A stretch of 13,843 nucleotides of DNA, from positions 1 through 13,843 of the forward strand of contig JACQBO010000058.1 of the NCBI GenBank assembly GCA_016194465.1, written 5' to 3'. Below, piece by piece: positions 1 to 5,888 of the stretch. The position numbers and the translations under genes were made by a program. Source of the DNA: Candidatus Kerfeldbacteria bacterium (GTDB lineage Bacteria; Patescibacteriota; Patescibacteriia; SBBC01; CAIJZX01). Position 1 is the stretch's first letter, and each line of letters starts with the position of its first letter. Under the pieces are notes generated by a model, which saw only the letters and a program-made list of their open reading frames with translations, did no database searches and was not told where the DNA came from.

Positions 1-571
1 AGTAGTGCCCTTGGGGCGATCCGGTGATGCCGTAGGCCCAGTGCAACCCGGTATTGAACCACTGCGGGGAGTTCGGCGCACCCATTTGCCGGATGAGCAT
101 GCATTCCATTTCGTCCTGGAAGGCTTGGGCGTCCTCGGGGGTAGCGAAGTACCCGTACTTCTCGCCCCAGAAACGCCACGTCCCGGCCAGACGGCGAATC
201 ACCTGTTTGGCGCTTGTTTCCGAACCAAGTTTGGGCTGGCCGTCTGGGCCGATGATCGGGTGCCCCGCGGCATCCGTGAGGGGTGCCCCGGCTTTGCGGA
301 AATACTTTTGGGCAATGATATCGGTCGCCACCTGGGTCCAGGTCACTGGCACTTCCACCTCCCTAATCTCCTTGACGATCTGCCCGTCGGGATTCTTGAT
401 GACTGAAGAACGCCGTTCATACTGGACTTGTTCCAGGGGATCCTGGCCAGCAATCGTGAATTGCCGGTGGATCTTCATGCCTGGCCCCTTCTTCCTTAAA
501 ACCGGCGCCTGACGCAAATCAATGTTCGGTTGAGCGGGGCGAATAGCGGTAGTCACAGATGGCTCGGGCAT
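1..571 (-). CDS. nrdJ: Adenosylcobalamin-dependent ribonucleotide reductase (class II), N-terminal part
   Basis: This is the first 190 codons of a gene that runs off the left edge; I translated it by hand from the complementary strand, starting at ATG 571. It matches the N-terminal region of the B12-dependent ribonucleoside-diphosphate reductase family: MKIHRQFT at residues 32-39, RRSSVIKNPDG near 54-64, VATDIIAQKYFRKAG, RLAGTWRFWGEKYGYF, and the signature APNSPQWFNTGLHWAYGI around residues 165-182. The enzyme reduces ribonucleotides to deoxyribonucleotides with a cobalamin radical and needs no oxygen. Family members often begin near the MKI motif, so Met32 (ATG at 478) is an alternative start. 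The start follows the nrdR stop by 13 bp with no clear Shine-Dalgarno, so it is probably co-transcribed with nrdR. The catalytic cysteines and cobalamin site lie outside the window. Confidence 0.93.
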   Translation of the reverse strand, partial: MPEPSVTTAIRPAQPNIDLRQAPVLRKKGPGMKIHRQFTIAGQDPLEQVQYERRSSVIKNPDGQIVKEIREVEVPVTWTQVATDIIAQKYFRKAGAPLTDAAGHPIIGPDGQPKLGSETSAKQVIRRLAGTWRFWGEKYGYFATPEDAQAFQDEMECMLIRQMGAPNSPQWFNTGLHWAYGITGSPQGHY

Positions 572-584
572 AGACGATGGATAT

Positions 585-1061
585 TTATGATGATGGCCGT
601 CGGGACGGCCTTTTCTTCGTCAGCCGATTGAGTTCCCGTTTAAATGATTCGACGTCCTGGAATTGACGGTAGACCGAGGCAAAACGGATGTAGGCAACTT
701 GATCGAAGCGAGGCAGCCGTTTCATGACGATCTCCCCGATTTCCTGCGACGTAATCTCTGTCCGACCGCGAAGTTGGATGTCACGTTCGAGTTGACTGAC
801 CAGCTTTTTGAAGATGGCGGCGGTCAATGGGCGTTTTTCGAACGCTTTGCGAATACCGGCTTCGAGTTTCTCGCGGCTATATGGCTCTCGATGGCCGTCA
901 CGTTTGATGACGCTCATATTGAGGATTTCCACCTCCTCGATGGTCGAGAAGCGAAAGCCGCAGCGGTCGCACTCACGACGACGTCGAATCGCCAGGCCCT
1001 CGTCGGTGACCCGTGAGTCCATGACGCTCGTTTCCGAATGGTGACAGGATGGGCATTTCAT
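585..1061 (-). CDS. nrdR: Transcriptional repressor NrdR
   Basis: A 158-aa regulator that senses dATP/ATP and represses ribonucleotide reductase genes. It begins with the family hallmark MKCPSC. The zinc ribbon uses Cys3, Cys6, Cys31 and Cys34, followed by the basic run RRRRECDRCG and the FSTIEEVE stretch. An ATP-cone spans about residues 49-138 (VIKRDGHREPYSREKLEAGI ... ITSQEIGEIVMKRL ... VAYIRFASVYRQF). The tail is short and Arg/Ser-rich. The frame is open upstream to a GTG at 1238, but the first in-frame ATG (1061) fits the family start exactly, and 1238 lies inside the promoter. The length is normal. The next gene is nrdJ, its expected target. A promoter with two NrdR boxes lies about 160 bp upstream, so autoregulation is likely. 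Confidence 0.97.
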   Translation of the reverse strand: MKCPSCHHSETSVMDSRVTDEGLAIRRRRECDRCGFRFSTIEEVEILNMSVIKRDGHREPYSREKLEAGIRKAFEKRPLTAAIFKKLVSQLERDIQLRGRTEITSQEIGEIVMKRLPRFDQVAYIRFASVYRQFQDVESFKRELNRLTKKRPSRRPSS

Positions 1062-1201
1062 AAAGCAAAGCCAAGGGAAAACCCGACTGCCCTCTGGCAG
1101 ATCGGGCCGAGTCGAGCGAAGAGGCTCGGACACCAGCCAGGCGAAGAAATTGTTGAATGTTCTTTGAGGTTTGGTCTTCGTTTTTTGCGGAACGTTCGGA
1201 A

Positions 1202-1217
1202 ACACTACATATAGTGT
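1202..1217. promoter_or_regulatory. NrdR box 1, near-perfect palindrome over the transcription start
   Basis: The 16-mer acactacatatagtgt matches the known NrdR-box consensus (acaCwAtATaTwGtgt) at 15 of 16 positions. It lies just downstream of the nrdR -10 hexamer, where a bound repressor would cover the start of transcription. A second box sits 33 bp away centre to centre, about three helical turns, the usual tandem arrangement. Confidence 0.9.
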
Positions 1218-1228
1218 TTCTAACAGGA

Positions 1229-1257
1229 AGAATACCACTACATATTGGGGTGGTCAA
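1229..1257 (-). promoter_or_regulatory. nrdR-nrdJ promoter
   Basis: On the minus strand the -35 is TTGACC (1252-1257, 5 of 6), followed by a 17-bp spacer and the -10 TATTCT (1229-1234, 4 of 6). Transcription should begin near 1222, giving a leader of about 160 nt before nrdR. The two NrdR boxes overlap it, so dATP-dependent repression of its own unit is the expected control. Confidence 0.75.
1235..1250. promoter_or_regulatory. NrdR box 2, inside the promoter spacer
   Basis: Read on the minus strand, CCCCAATATGTAGTGG matches the NrdR consensus at about 12 of 16 positions. It shares the 10-mer ATATGTAGTG with box 1 (minus strand), in the same orientation. It fills almost exactly the 17-bp spacer between the -35 and -10 of the nrdR promoter. 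Confidence 0.8.
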
Positions 1258-1344
1258 GAATCCGAATTTTGGCCGATTCTCGCCTTTTTTTCAGGAAATT
1301 CTGCGGTCAGCATATTATTGTCCGACACTTGCGCCATCCTGACT

Positions 1345-1353
1345 TGTGGATAA
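1345..1353 (-). promoter_or_regulatory. DnaA-box 9-mer upstream of nrdR
   Basis: The minus strand reads TTATCCACA, an exact match to the E. coli consensus DnaA box (TTATNCACA). It lies about 90 bp upstream of the nrdR -35 and just downstream of the ftsZ terminator. The match is seen; binding in this organism is inferred. Confidence 0.45.
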
Positions 1354-1365
1354 TCTGGCCAGACG

Positions 1366-1389
1366 CAAAAAAGCCGCGTCGCCGCGGCT
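1366..1389 (-). terminator. Rho-independent terminator after ftsZ
   Basis: On the minus strand, 13 bp after the ftsZ stop, AGCCGCG-GCGA-CGCGGCT forms a perfect 7-bp GC-rich stem with a 4-nt loop, followed directly by TTTTTT. It closes the ftsA-ftsZ transcription unit and separates it from the nrdR promoter. Confidence 0.93.
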
Positions 1390-1402
1390 GCGACTCTGGC
1401 TT

Positions 1403-2587
1403 TTACATCATTTTCTTGCGAATGAAGGCCGGGATATCGAGCTCGTCCTCTTCTTTTGGCTTTGCCGGCTCCGGTTTGGACCCAATGGAAGGGAATGACG
1501 GTCGGCTCGTCATCGGGTTGCTACTAGGCATCGATGCTGGCTTCTGCTTTTCGATGAAGGGCTTTGTTTCAAATTCCGGAGGCATGTGCATACTCGCTCG
1601 CTTGACCGGCCGCGGACCTGCCTTGCCGAAGCCGGTAGCAATGACGGTGACTTTTACTTCATCCTTGAGGTTTTCGTCGATGACCGCGCCAAAAATGATT
1701 TTGGCGTTGGGGTCAGCCGATTGGGTAATGATCCGGGCAGCCTCGTTCACCTCATACATACTGAGGGAGCTGCCTCCGGTCACCGTAAACAGAATACCTT
1801 TGGCGCCGTCAATCGGTACCTCGAGTAAGGGTGAATCGATCGCCGCCTTGGCCGCGTCAACCGCTCGGTTTTCACCCGTCCCCCGGCCGATCCCCATCAG
1901 GGCGGTGCCCTGGTCTTTCATAATCGCACTGACATCAGCAAAATCAACATTGATCAGCCCCGGCACCGTGATCAACTCGGCGATACCTTGGATCCCCTGC
2001 CGCAGCACGTCGTCAACAACTTGGAACGATTCGAGCAGTGACGTCTTTTTGTCGATGATTTGTAACAGACGGTCATTGGGAATGGTAATGATGGTATCAA
2101 CCTGATCGGCGAGTTCGGCGAAACCTTGCTCAGCTAAGGACTTGCGCTGCGCCCCCTCAAAGGAAAAAGGCTTCGTCACGACCGCCACGGTCAGGGCACC
2201 GAGGTTCTTGGCTTGTTCGGCAATGACCGGCATCGCGCCGGTGCCCGTGCCTCCACCCAAGCCGCCGGTAATGAAAACCATGTCCGAACCCTTGATCAAG
2301 TCGGCGATATCATCGTGATCTTCTTCGGCTGCCTTGCGACCAAGCTCCGGGTTCATCCCCGCTCCGAGGCCCCTGGTGGTCATCTTGCCGATATGAATCT
2401 TGGTGGGGGCCGAGTTGTGGTGCAGGGCCTGGGCGTCGGTATTGATGGCCACAAATTCAATCCCCCGGATTTTGTGGGACATCATCCGGTTGACCGCCGA
2501 ACCACCAGAACCACCAACCCCCAGGACCTTAATCTTGGCGAAGGTCTCAATTTCTGGTTTGACTTCCATGGTCGTACGCTGAGACAT
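1403..2587 (-). CDS. ftsZ: Cell division protein FtsZ
   Basis: A 394-aa tubulin-like GTPase that polymerises at midcell as the Z-ring scaffold. Visible landmarks are VLGVGGSGGSAVNRM (21-35), the nucleotide contact FVAINTDAQAL, the tubulin signature GGGTGTGA (111-118), FSFEGAQR (141-148), IPNDRLL, and the T7 synergy loop NVDFADV (213-219) whose acidic residues trigger GTP hydrolysis. The globular core ends near residue 325. A short linker of about 50 residues rich in Pro, Ser and Met follows, then the C-terminal peptide DELDIPAFIRKKMM (381-394), which binds FtsA. The length is typical. It lies directly downstream of ftsA, the usual order, with an 82-bp gap holding a hairpin and a possible own promoter. 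There is no Shine-Dalgarno before the ATG. The gene looks intact. Confidence 0.98.
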   Translation of the reverse strand: MSQRTTMEVKPEIETFAKIKVLGVGGSGGSAVNRMMSHKIRGIEFVAINTDAQALHHNSAPTKIHIGKMTTRGLGAGMNPELGRKAAEEDHDDIADLIKGSDMVFITGGLGGGTGTGAMPVIAEQAKNLGALTVAVVTKPFSFEGAQRKSLAEQGFAELADQVDTIITIPNDRLLQIIDKKTSLLESFQVVDDVLRQGIQGIAELITVPGLINVDFADVSAIMKDQGTALMGIGRGTGENRAVDAAKAAIDSPLLEVPIDGAKGILFTVTGGSSLSMYEVNEAARIITQSADPNAKIIFGAVIDENLKDEVKVTVIATGFGKAGPRPVKRASMHMPPEFETKPFIEKQKPASMPSSNPMTSRPSFPSIGSKPEPAKPKEEDELDIPAFIRKKMM

Positions 2588-2596
2588 GATGTTAGT

Positions 2597-2625
2597 AGTC
2601 TAGCAAAGGGTGGTATGTCAGGCAA
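2597..2625 (-). promoter_or_regulatory. Possible ftsZ promoter overlapping a palindrome
   Basis: Minus strand: TTGCCT (2620-2625), 17 bp, TAGACT (2597-2602), each about 4 of 6 to consensus. The predicted start falls within a few bases of the ftsZ ATG at 2587, which would make a nearly leaderless transcript and would fit the absence of a Shine-Dalgarno. A 13-bp inverted repeat, CAGGCA-N-TGCCTG (2619-2631), overlaps the -35. This is a weak match and could be chance. Confidence 0.35.
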
Positions 2626-2639
2626 TGCCTGGAAACAGA

Positions 2640-2664
2640 GACTGAACACTAGGGGTGTTCAGTC
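2640..2664 (-). terminator. Hairpin after ftsA (copy 1 of a repeated stem)
   Basis: A perfect 10-bp inverted repeat, GACTGAACAC-N5-GTGTTCAGTC, lies 5 bp downstream of the ftsA stop. The same GACTGAACAC/GTGTTCAG stem recurs right after dgkA at 3998-4018 with a different loop. The sequence after it on the minus strand (TCTGTTTCC) is only weakly T-rich, so it may be a leaky terminator, an RNA-end stabiliser or a small repeat family. Confidence 0.55.
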
Positions 2665-2669
2665 CTCGG

Positions 2670-3914
2670 CTACGGAATAAACCCTTTCACCCACCGGCGG
2701 ATATTCTCGACCGTGTCCGTGACCGCCGATGTCCCCGGGATATTCTTGGTAAAGCTTGGTCCACCCTCGTGAGTTTCTGCGGTCCAGCTCGCTAATCCAA
2801 GGGCGGTGGTAAAAGCCGGGTCTTGAATCTTGTCGACCGCGCTGGTATATCCCTGCGGCCAGCCAATACCGACGGGCAAGCGAAATTCTTTCTTGCCGAC
2901 ATCGGTCAGGCCAGGAAGCTTGGCGCCGCCGCCCGTGAGGATAATACCAGCGGGCAGGAGACCCGAGCGGTCGACATGCTGGAGTTCGCGATCAACCATC
3001 GAAAAAATCTCTTCGACTCGCGCCTGGATAATTTCCGCGATATGGCGTCGGGAGACCATGGCCGCTTCGCCGCCGACATCCCCAAGATTAACATCGTCAC
3101 GCTTCTGGACGTCATCGGGCAGGGCGGTGCCATATTCGAGTTTCACTTTCTCGGCCAGGTCAATGCTAATCCGCAAGCCAATGGCAATGTCGTTGGTAAT
3201 ATGACTAGCCCCCACGGGCAGGATCTTGGTATGCATGACATCACCTTCTTCAAACACCATCAGACTGGTGGTGGAGGATCCGATATTCACGACCGCCACG
3301 CCGAGTTCCTTCTGCCGTTTACTGACGCACGCTAATGACGAGGCTAAGACCGCTAACACCATATCGTCGATATCGACTTTGGTACGGTAAACGGCTTTCT
3401 GCAGGTTTTTGATCTGGGCGGTCAGCCCCTGGATGACCTGCGCGTCAACTTCGAGACGCATGCCGCTCATGCCGATTGGGTCTTTGACGCCGTGCTGATT
3501 GTCGACCGTAAAGGAACGCGGGACGACGTGAAGGATTTCATAATTCGGGGGCGTGGCCACGGATTGCGCCGCTTCAATCACCCGGTCGACATCGTTTTGT
3601 TTAATCTCTCCATCAGCCTTGGCCACAGCCACAATCCCGTGGCTGTCCTGGGAAACGACATGGACACCATTGATCGAAACCGCGGCATGCTCCACCGGGA
3701 CGCCAGTCATACGTTCCACTTTTTCCAAGGTAGCGGAAATCGAAGAGACCGCATCTTCGATGCTCGTGATCGTGCCTTTCGATATCCCTTCCGCCGGCCC
3801 TTCGGCGGCGCCTAATATTTGCAGCCCTTCATCGGTCGGGTGTCGTTGACCAACGACCACGCGAATCGTGGATGAACCGATGTCGAGGCCAGTGTAGAGC
3901 TCATTTCTGGCCAT
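2670..3914 (-). CDS. ftsA: Cell division protein FtsA
   Basis: A 414-aa actin-fold ATPase that tethers FtsZ to the membrane and starts divisome assembly. The phosphate-1 motif is LDIGSSTIR (10-18), the phosphate-2 motif VVNIGSSTTSL (208-218), and the adenosine motif GIILTGGGAKLPGL (323-336). The FtsA-specific 1C domain replaces actin subdomain 1B at about 85-165. The C-terminus, ENIRRWVKGFIP (403-414), is a basic amphipathic helix that fits the membrane-targeting sequence. The length is normal. It starts at ATG 3914 with no clear Shine-Dalgarno. About 100 bp separate it from dgkA, with a hairpin, a DnaA-box 9-mer and a possible promoter in between, so the division genes may be transcribed separately from the rpsU operon. 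Confidence 0.97.
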   Translation of the reverse strand: MARNELYTGLDIGSSTIRVVVGQRHPTDEGLQILGAAEGPAEGISKGTITSIEDAVSSISATLEKVERMTGVPVEHAAVSINGVHVVSQDSHGIVAVAKADGEIKQNDVDRVIEAAQSVATPPNYEILHVVPRSFTVDNQHGVKDPIGMSGMRLEVDAQVIQGLTAQIKNLQKAVYRTKVDIDDMVLAVLASSLACVSKRQKELGVAVVNIGSSTTSLMVFEEGDVMHTKILPVGASHITNDIAIGLRISIDLAEKVKLEYGTALPDDVQKRDDVNLGDVGGEAAMVSRRHIAEIIQARVEEIFSMVDRELQHVDRSGLLPAGIILTGGGAKLPGLTDVGKKEFRLPVGIGWPQGYTSAVDKIQDPAFTTALGLASWTAETHEGGPSFTKNIPGTSAVTDTVENIRRWVKGFIP

Positions 3915-3929
3915 GGCTTAGAGATCGAA

Positions 3930-3959
3930 ATTATCAGGCATAACCCCCAGAGTATACAA
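3930..3959 (-). promoter_or_regulatory. Possible ftsA-ftsZ promoter
   Basis: Two overlapping -10-like hexamers lie upstream of ftsA on the minus strand: GATAAT (3930-3935), with TTGTAT (3954-3959) 18 bp upstream, and TATACT (3951-3956), without a good -35. Neither is strong, but the region is intergenic and preceded by a hairpin. Confidence 0.35.
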
Positions 3960-3983
3960 CACTTGGCGCCGAAATGCGAGGGT

Positions 3984-3992
3984 TGTGGATAA
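3984..3992 (-). promoter_or_regulatory. DnaA-box 9-mer upstream of ftsA
   Basis: The minus strand reads TTATCCACA, identical to the 9-mer upstream of nrdR and a perfect DnaA-box consensus. It lies about 70 bp upstream of the ftsA start and just downstream of the dgkA hairpin. Function is inferred only. Confidence 0.45.
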
Positions 3993-3997
3993 CATGA

Positions 3998-4018
3998 CTG
4001 AACACTTCTTGTGTTCAG
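3998..4018 (-). terminator. Hairpin abutting the dgkA stop (copy 2 of a repeated stem)
   Basis: CTGAACAC-N5-GTGTTCAG, a perfect 8-bp stem, begins at the base after the dgkA TAG. It shares its stem with the hairpin after ftsA; both are preceded by a CTACG/CGTAG motif containing the stop codon. There is no proper U-tract, so termination is possible but not shown. Confidence 0.5.
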
Positions 4019-4402
4019 CTACGACAAGCCTTGAATGAAGGTCCACAGATATGGCCACAGGATGAGGACGCCAATCGTGACGGCCGCGATACTCATCAGT
4101 AACACCGCCCCGGCCATAAAGTCTTTGATCAGTCCGACATAGGGATGAATCCGTGGCTCCAGCATACCGGAAAATTTCTCCACCACCGTGTTAACCAGCT
4201 CTAACGTCAGAATCGAACTGATGACCAGGATCAGGATCGCCGCTTCGAGCCGGTGGACCTGAAAAACCAAGATGGCAATGACCACAAATACGGCAATCAA
4301 GGCGTGCAAGCGGAAACTATTTTCGCCATCGGCCGCCCGCTGCAATCCTTGCAAGGCGTAGCGCAGGCTTTTCCAGAAACGGCGCAGACTAATGGGGCTC
4401 AT
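4019..4402 (-). CDS. dgkA: Diacylglycerol kinase / undecaprenol kinase family (DgkA)
   Basis: A 127-aa integral membrane lipid kinase that phosphorylates diacylglycerol or, in many Gram-positive-type members, undecaprenol for the cell-wall carrier pool. There are three hydrophobic helices, at about 33-49, 52-70 and 95-121. Family residues line up with E. coli DgkA with an offset of one: Glu27 (in GENSFR), Glu68, Asn71 and Glu75 (in ELVNTVVE), and Lys93-Asp94 (LIKDFMAGAV). The position of E. coli Asp80 is Gly79 here. I chose ATG 4402 (MSPISLRRFWKSLRYALQG), the family's usual N-terminus; the frame is open further upstream but only over ybeY. It overlaps the ybeY 3' end by 14 bp, suggesting coupled translation. 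The ybeY-dgkA pairing is widely conserved. Confidence 0.92.
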   Translation of the reverse strand: MSPISLRRFWKSLRYALQGLQRAADGENSFRLHALIAVFVVIAILVFQVHRLEAAILILVISSILTLELVNTVVEKFSGMLEPRIHPYVGLIKDFMAGAVLLMSIAAVTIGVLILWPYLWTFIQGLS

Positions 4403-4835
4403 GGGATAAACGTCGTTCGTAGATGTGCCATCGTCGGGCCTCTTGTTTTGTGGCGTGATCATGCCCGGCCAGATGAATCCAACCATGCTGCAGGAGAAAA
4501 CGGCTGTAGCCCCGCATCGGCTGACCAAGATTCCGGGCCTCTTGCCGGATCACCGCTGGGCAAAGGAAGATCTCTCCCCCCGAATCGCCCATGCCCGGCT
4601 CCGCTGGTGGGTACGGGAACGAAAGCACATTAGTCGGACGGGACCGGCGACGATATCGTTTATTCAATTTTTGCATCAGGGAAGGACTGACCATGACCAC
4701 CGCGATCCAGCCAAGGTGCAGGGGCAAACGCCGCTGGGCGGCCAGCGCCCACCGCCGCCAGACGGTCGGACTAATTCCGGAGACGGCCTGCACCCGAATG
4801 GTAATGAAGGGGCGACGGACGTTACGAGCTGGCAA
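4389..4835 (-). CDS. ybeY: Endoribonuclease YbeY (16S rRNA maturation)
   Basis: A 148-aa single-domain metalloenzyme of the UPF0054 family, involved in 16S rRNA 3'-end maturation and ribosome quality control. The zinc site is the C-terminal HGWIHLAGHDH motif with His117, His121 and His127. The upstream core motif LNKRYRRRSRPTNVLSFPY matches the usual LNxxYRxxxxPTDVLSFP, with Asn in place of the common Asp. GGEIFLCPAVI is also typical. The start is TTG 4835 and overlaps the end of the upstream TSP3 gene by 14 bp; no ATG is available nearby. The 3' end overlaps dgkA by 14 bp as well. The length is normal and the frame intact. Confidence 0.94.
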   Translation of the reverse strand: MPARNVRRPFITIRVQAVSGISPTVWRRWALAAQRRLPLHLGWIAVVMVSPSLMQKLNKRYRRRSRPTNVLSFPYPPAEPGMGDSGGEIFLCPAVIRQEARNLGQPMRGYSRFLLQHGWIHLAGHDHATKQEARRWHIYERRLSHEPH

Positions 4836-5877
4836 CGAGTTTAAAGCTGCGGGTGATCATGTCGAAGGTAGTCCAGTAGTTGACCTGGCTGAGCGATCCG
4901 GTGTTGTACTGGATGCTGTATACCTTGGTGTCCTTGAACAAGTAGACGGTGCTGCCATCCTCGCTATAGATCCCCTCCAAGCCATTCACCGCGACCGTGT
5001 TGAGCGCCGCGACATTGGCCGTTGGGTTGGCCGATTGATACCACTGCTGCGGCGTTTGGTGATTGGGGTTGTCATTGATCTGGGCCCGGAAGAATTCGCC
5101 CGTCGACTGGCTCGGGGTGATCATCAAGCCCCCGCTAGCGTCAGCGACCGTCGTCCAAGGCGTCGGGACCAAGACACTATACACGTTCGTATCGTTGGCG
5201 ACCCGCTTCACGAGTCCCGATGCTTCAAGAGTCCCTGGACCTTTGGGGTTGTAACCGTTATAGAGCTCTCCGATAATTGTTCCGTTCGCTTGGACTTTCT
5301 TCCCATCAATAAAGCCATCACCGTCCGTATCTGCTTTGGCCGGGTCAGTACCGTACACCGCTTCCTCCGTATCTGTCAGACCATCACTATCGCTATCGGT
5401 GGACGATGGTAGCGGCTTCATCGTCGTTGAGACATTCGTATTCGAATTCGTGTTGGCATTGACGTTGGTGTTTGTGGTGGCGTTGAGGTTGCTGACGTTC
5501 GTGTTTGCTTGATTGTTAAGATTCAGGATATTCGCGTTTTGGATATTGTTTACGTTTGACCTGTTCGCCACGTTTGTCGTGGAAACGTTCTTATTATTTA
5601 AGACATTTCGAAAGACAAACAAGCCGGCCACGCCCAGGCCGCCGATGACTAACAGCACGACGAGAATAATCAGTAGTTTTTTCGTCTTGCCAGAACCACC
5701 GCTCGGCGTGTTGCCAACCGATCGAAATTTTTCCGGCATGGTATAGACATGTGGTTGTTGTGGCGGCAGATTACTGCTCGGGGGGCCCATGGGGGTCGGA
5801 GGCGCCGGCGGCGTTGGGCTGAGCGGCGGGTTGAGTGGGTTGGTTGATGGAGGCATCGAGGTGGGGGCGTCGAACAT
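4822..5877 (-). CDS. Membrane-anchored TSP3-repeat protein with PsbP-like C-terminal domain
   Basis: A 351-aa protein, not assignable to a named gene. Order of parts: a Pro-rich, probably cytoplasmic N-terminus (1-60) with PPLSPTPPAPPTP; a basic GKTKK stop and one transmembrane helix at 67-90; an extracellular Asn/Thr-rich linker (91-152); a thrombospondin type 3 calcium-binding segment (159-213) with DSDSDGLTDTEE, GTDPAKADTDGDGFIDG and GYNPKGPG; and a globular domain of about 130 residues (220-351). The last resembles PsbP-like domains of CPR proteins (YSVLVPTPWTT ... WYQSANP ... FDMITRSFKL); that match is from memory. It starts at ATG 5877, 11 bp after the preceding TSP3 gene, and shares that gene's repeat type. 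It probably acts outside the membrane with calcium-stabilised repeats; the partner is unknown. Confidence 0.85.
   Translation of the reverse strand: MFDAPTSMPPSTNPLNPPLSPTPPAPPTPMGPPSSNLPPQQPHVYTMPEKFRSVGNTPSGGSGKTKKLLIILVVLLVIGGLGVAGLFVFRNVLNNKNVSTTNVANRSNVNNIQNANILNLNNQANTNVSNLNATTNTNVNANTNSNTNVSTTMKPLPSSTDSDSDGLTDTEEAVYGTDPAKADTDGDGFIDGKKVQANGTIIGELYNGYNPKGPGTLEASGLVKRVANDTNVYSVLVPTPWTTVADASGGLMITPSQSTGEFFRAQINDNPNHQTPQQWYQSANPTANVAALNTVAVNGLEGIYSEDGSTVYLFKDTKVYSIQYNTGSLSQVNYWTTFDMITRSFKLVASS
5422..5592. repeat. Low-complexity Asn/Thr-codon tract
   Basis: Degenerate AAC/AAT-rich codons encode the linker at residues 96-152 of the TSP3/PsbP-like protein, for example NTNVNANTNSNTNVS. Such tracts vary in length by slippage and commonly link membrane helix and TSP3 repeats in Parcubacteria. 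Confidence 0.7.
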
Positions 5878-5888
5878 AGGCGTAGGTG

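Larger units (their letters stand above)
1062..1365 (-). other. Intergenic region upstream of nrdR (leader, promoter, DnaA box)
   Basis: This stretch between nrdR and the ftsZ terminator has no convincing gene. From right to left it holds a DnaA-box 9-mer (1345-1353), an AT-rich section without a recognisable motif, the promoter with its two NrdR boxes, and a leader of about 160 nt. The leader shows only short imperfect inverted repeats. I looked for the conserved elements of a cobalamin riboswitch, which would suit nrdJ, and did not find them. Confidence 0.7.

Noticed and set aside
595..610. Plus-strand terminator GGCCGT-CGGG-ACGGCC-TTTT
   Set aside because: It lies within the end of nrdR coding, and there is no plus-strand gene to terminate; on the minus strand there is no U-tract.
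1062..1228. Cobalamin riboswitch in the nrdR-nrdJ leader
   Set aside because: It would suit a B12-dependent enzyme, but the conserved B12-box and core elements are not seen.
1062..1238. Longer NrdR (217 aa) from GTG 1238
   Set aside because: The extra 59 residues have no family match, the start lies within the promoter upstream of the predicted transcript start, and MKCPSC at 1061 is the family N-terminus.
1245..2105. Plus-strand frame of 286 aa
   Set aside because: It is the antisense shadow of ftsZ and its terminator; composition is Ser-rich and unlike a real protein.
4403..4528. Longer DgkA (169 aa) from 4528
   Set aside because: The extension overlaps the ybeY zinc-motif coding region and has no DgkA similarity; ATG 4402 gives the normal length.
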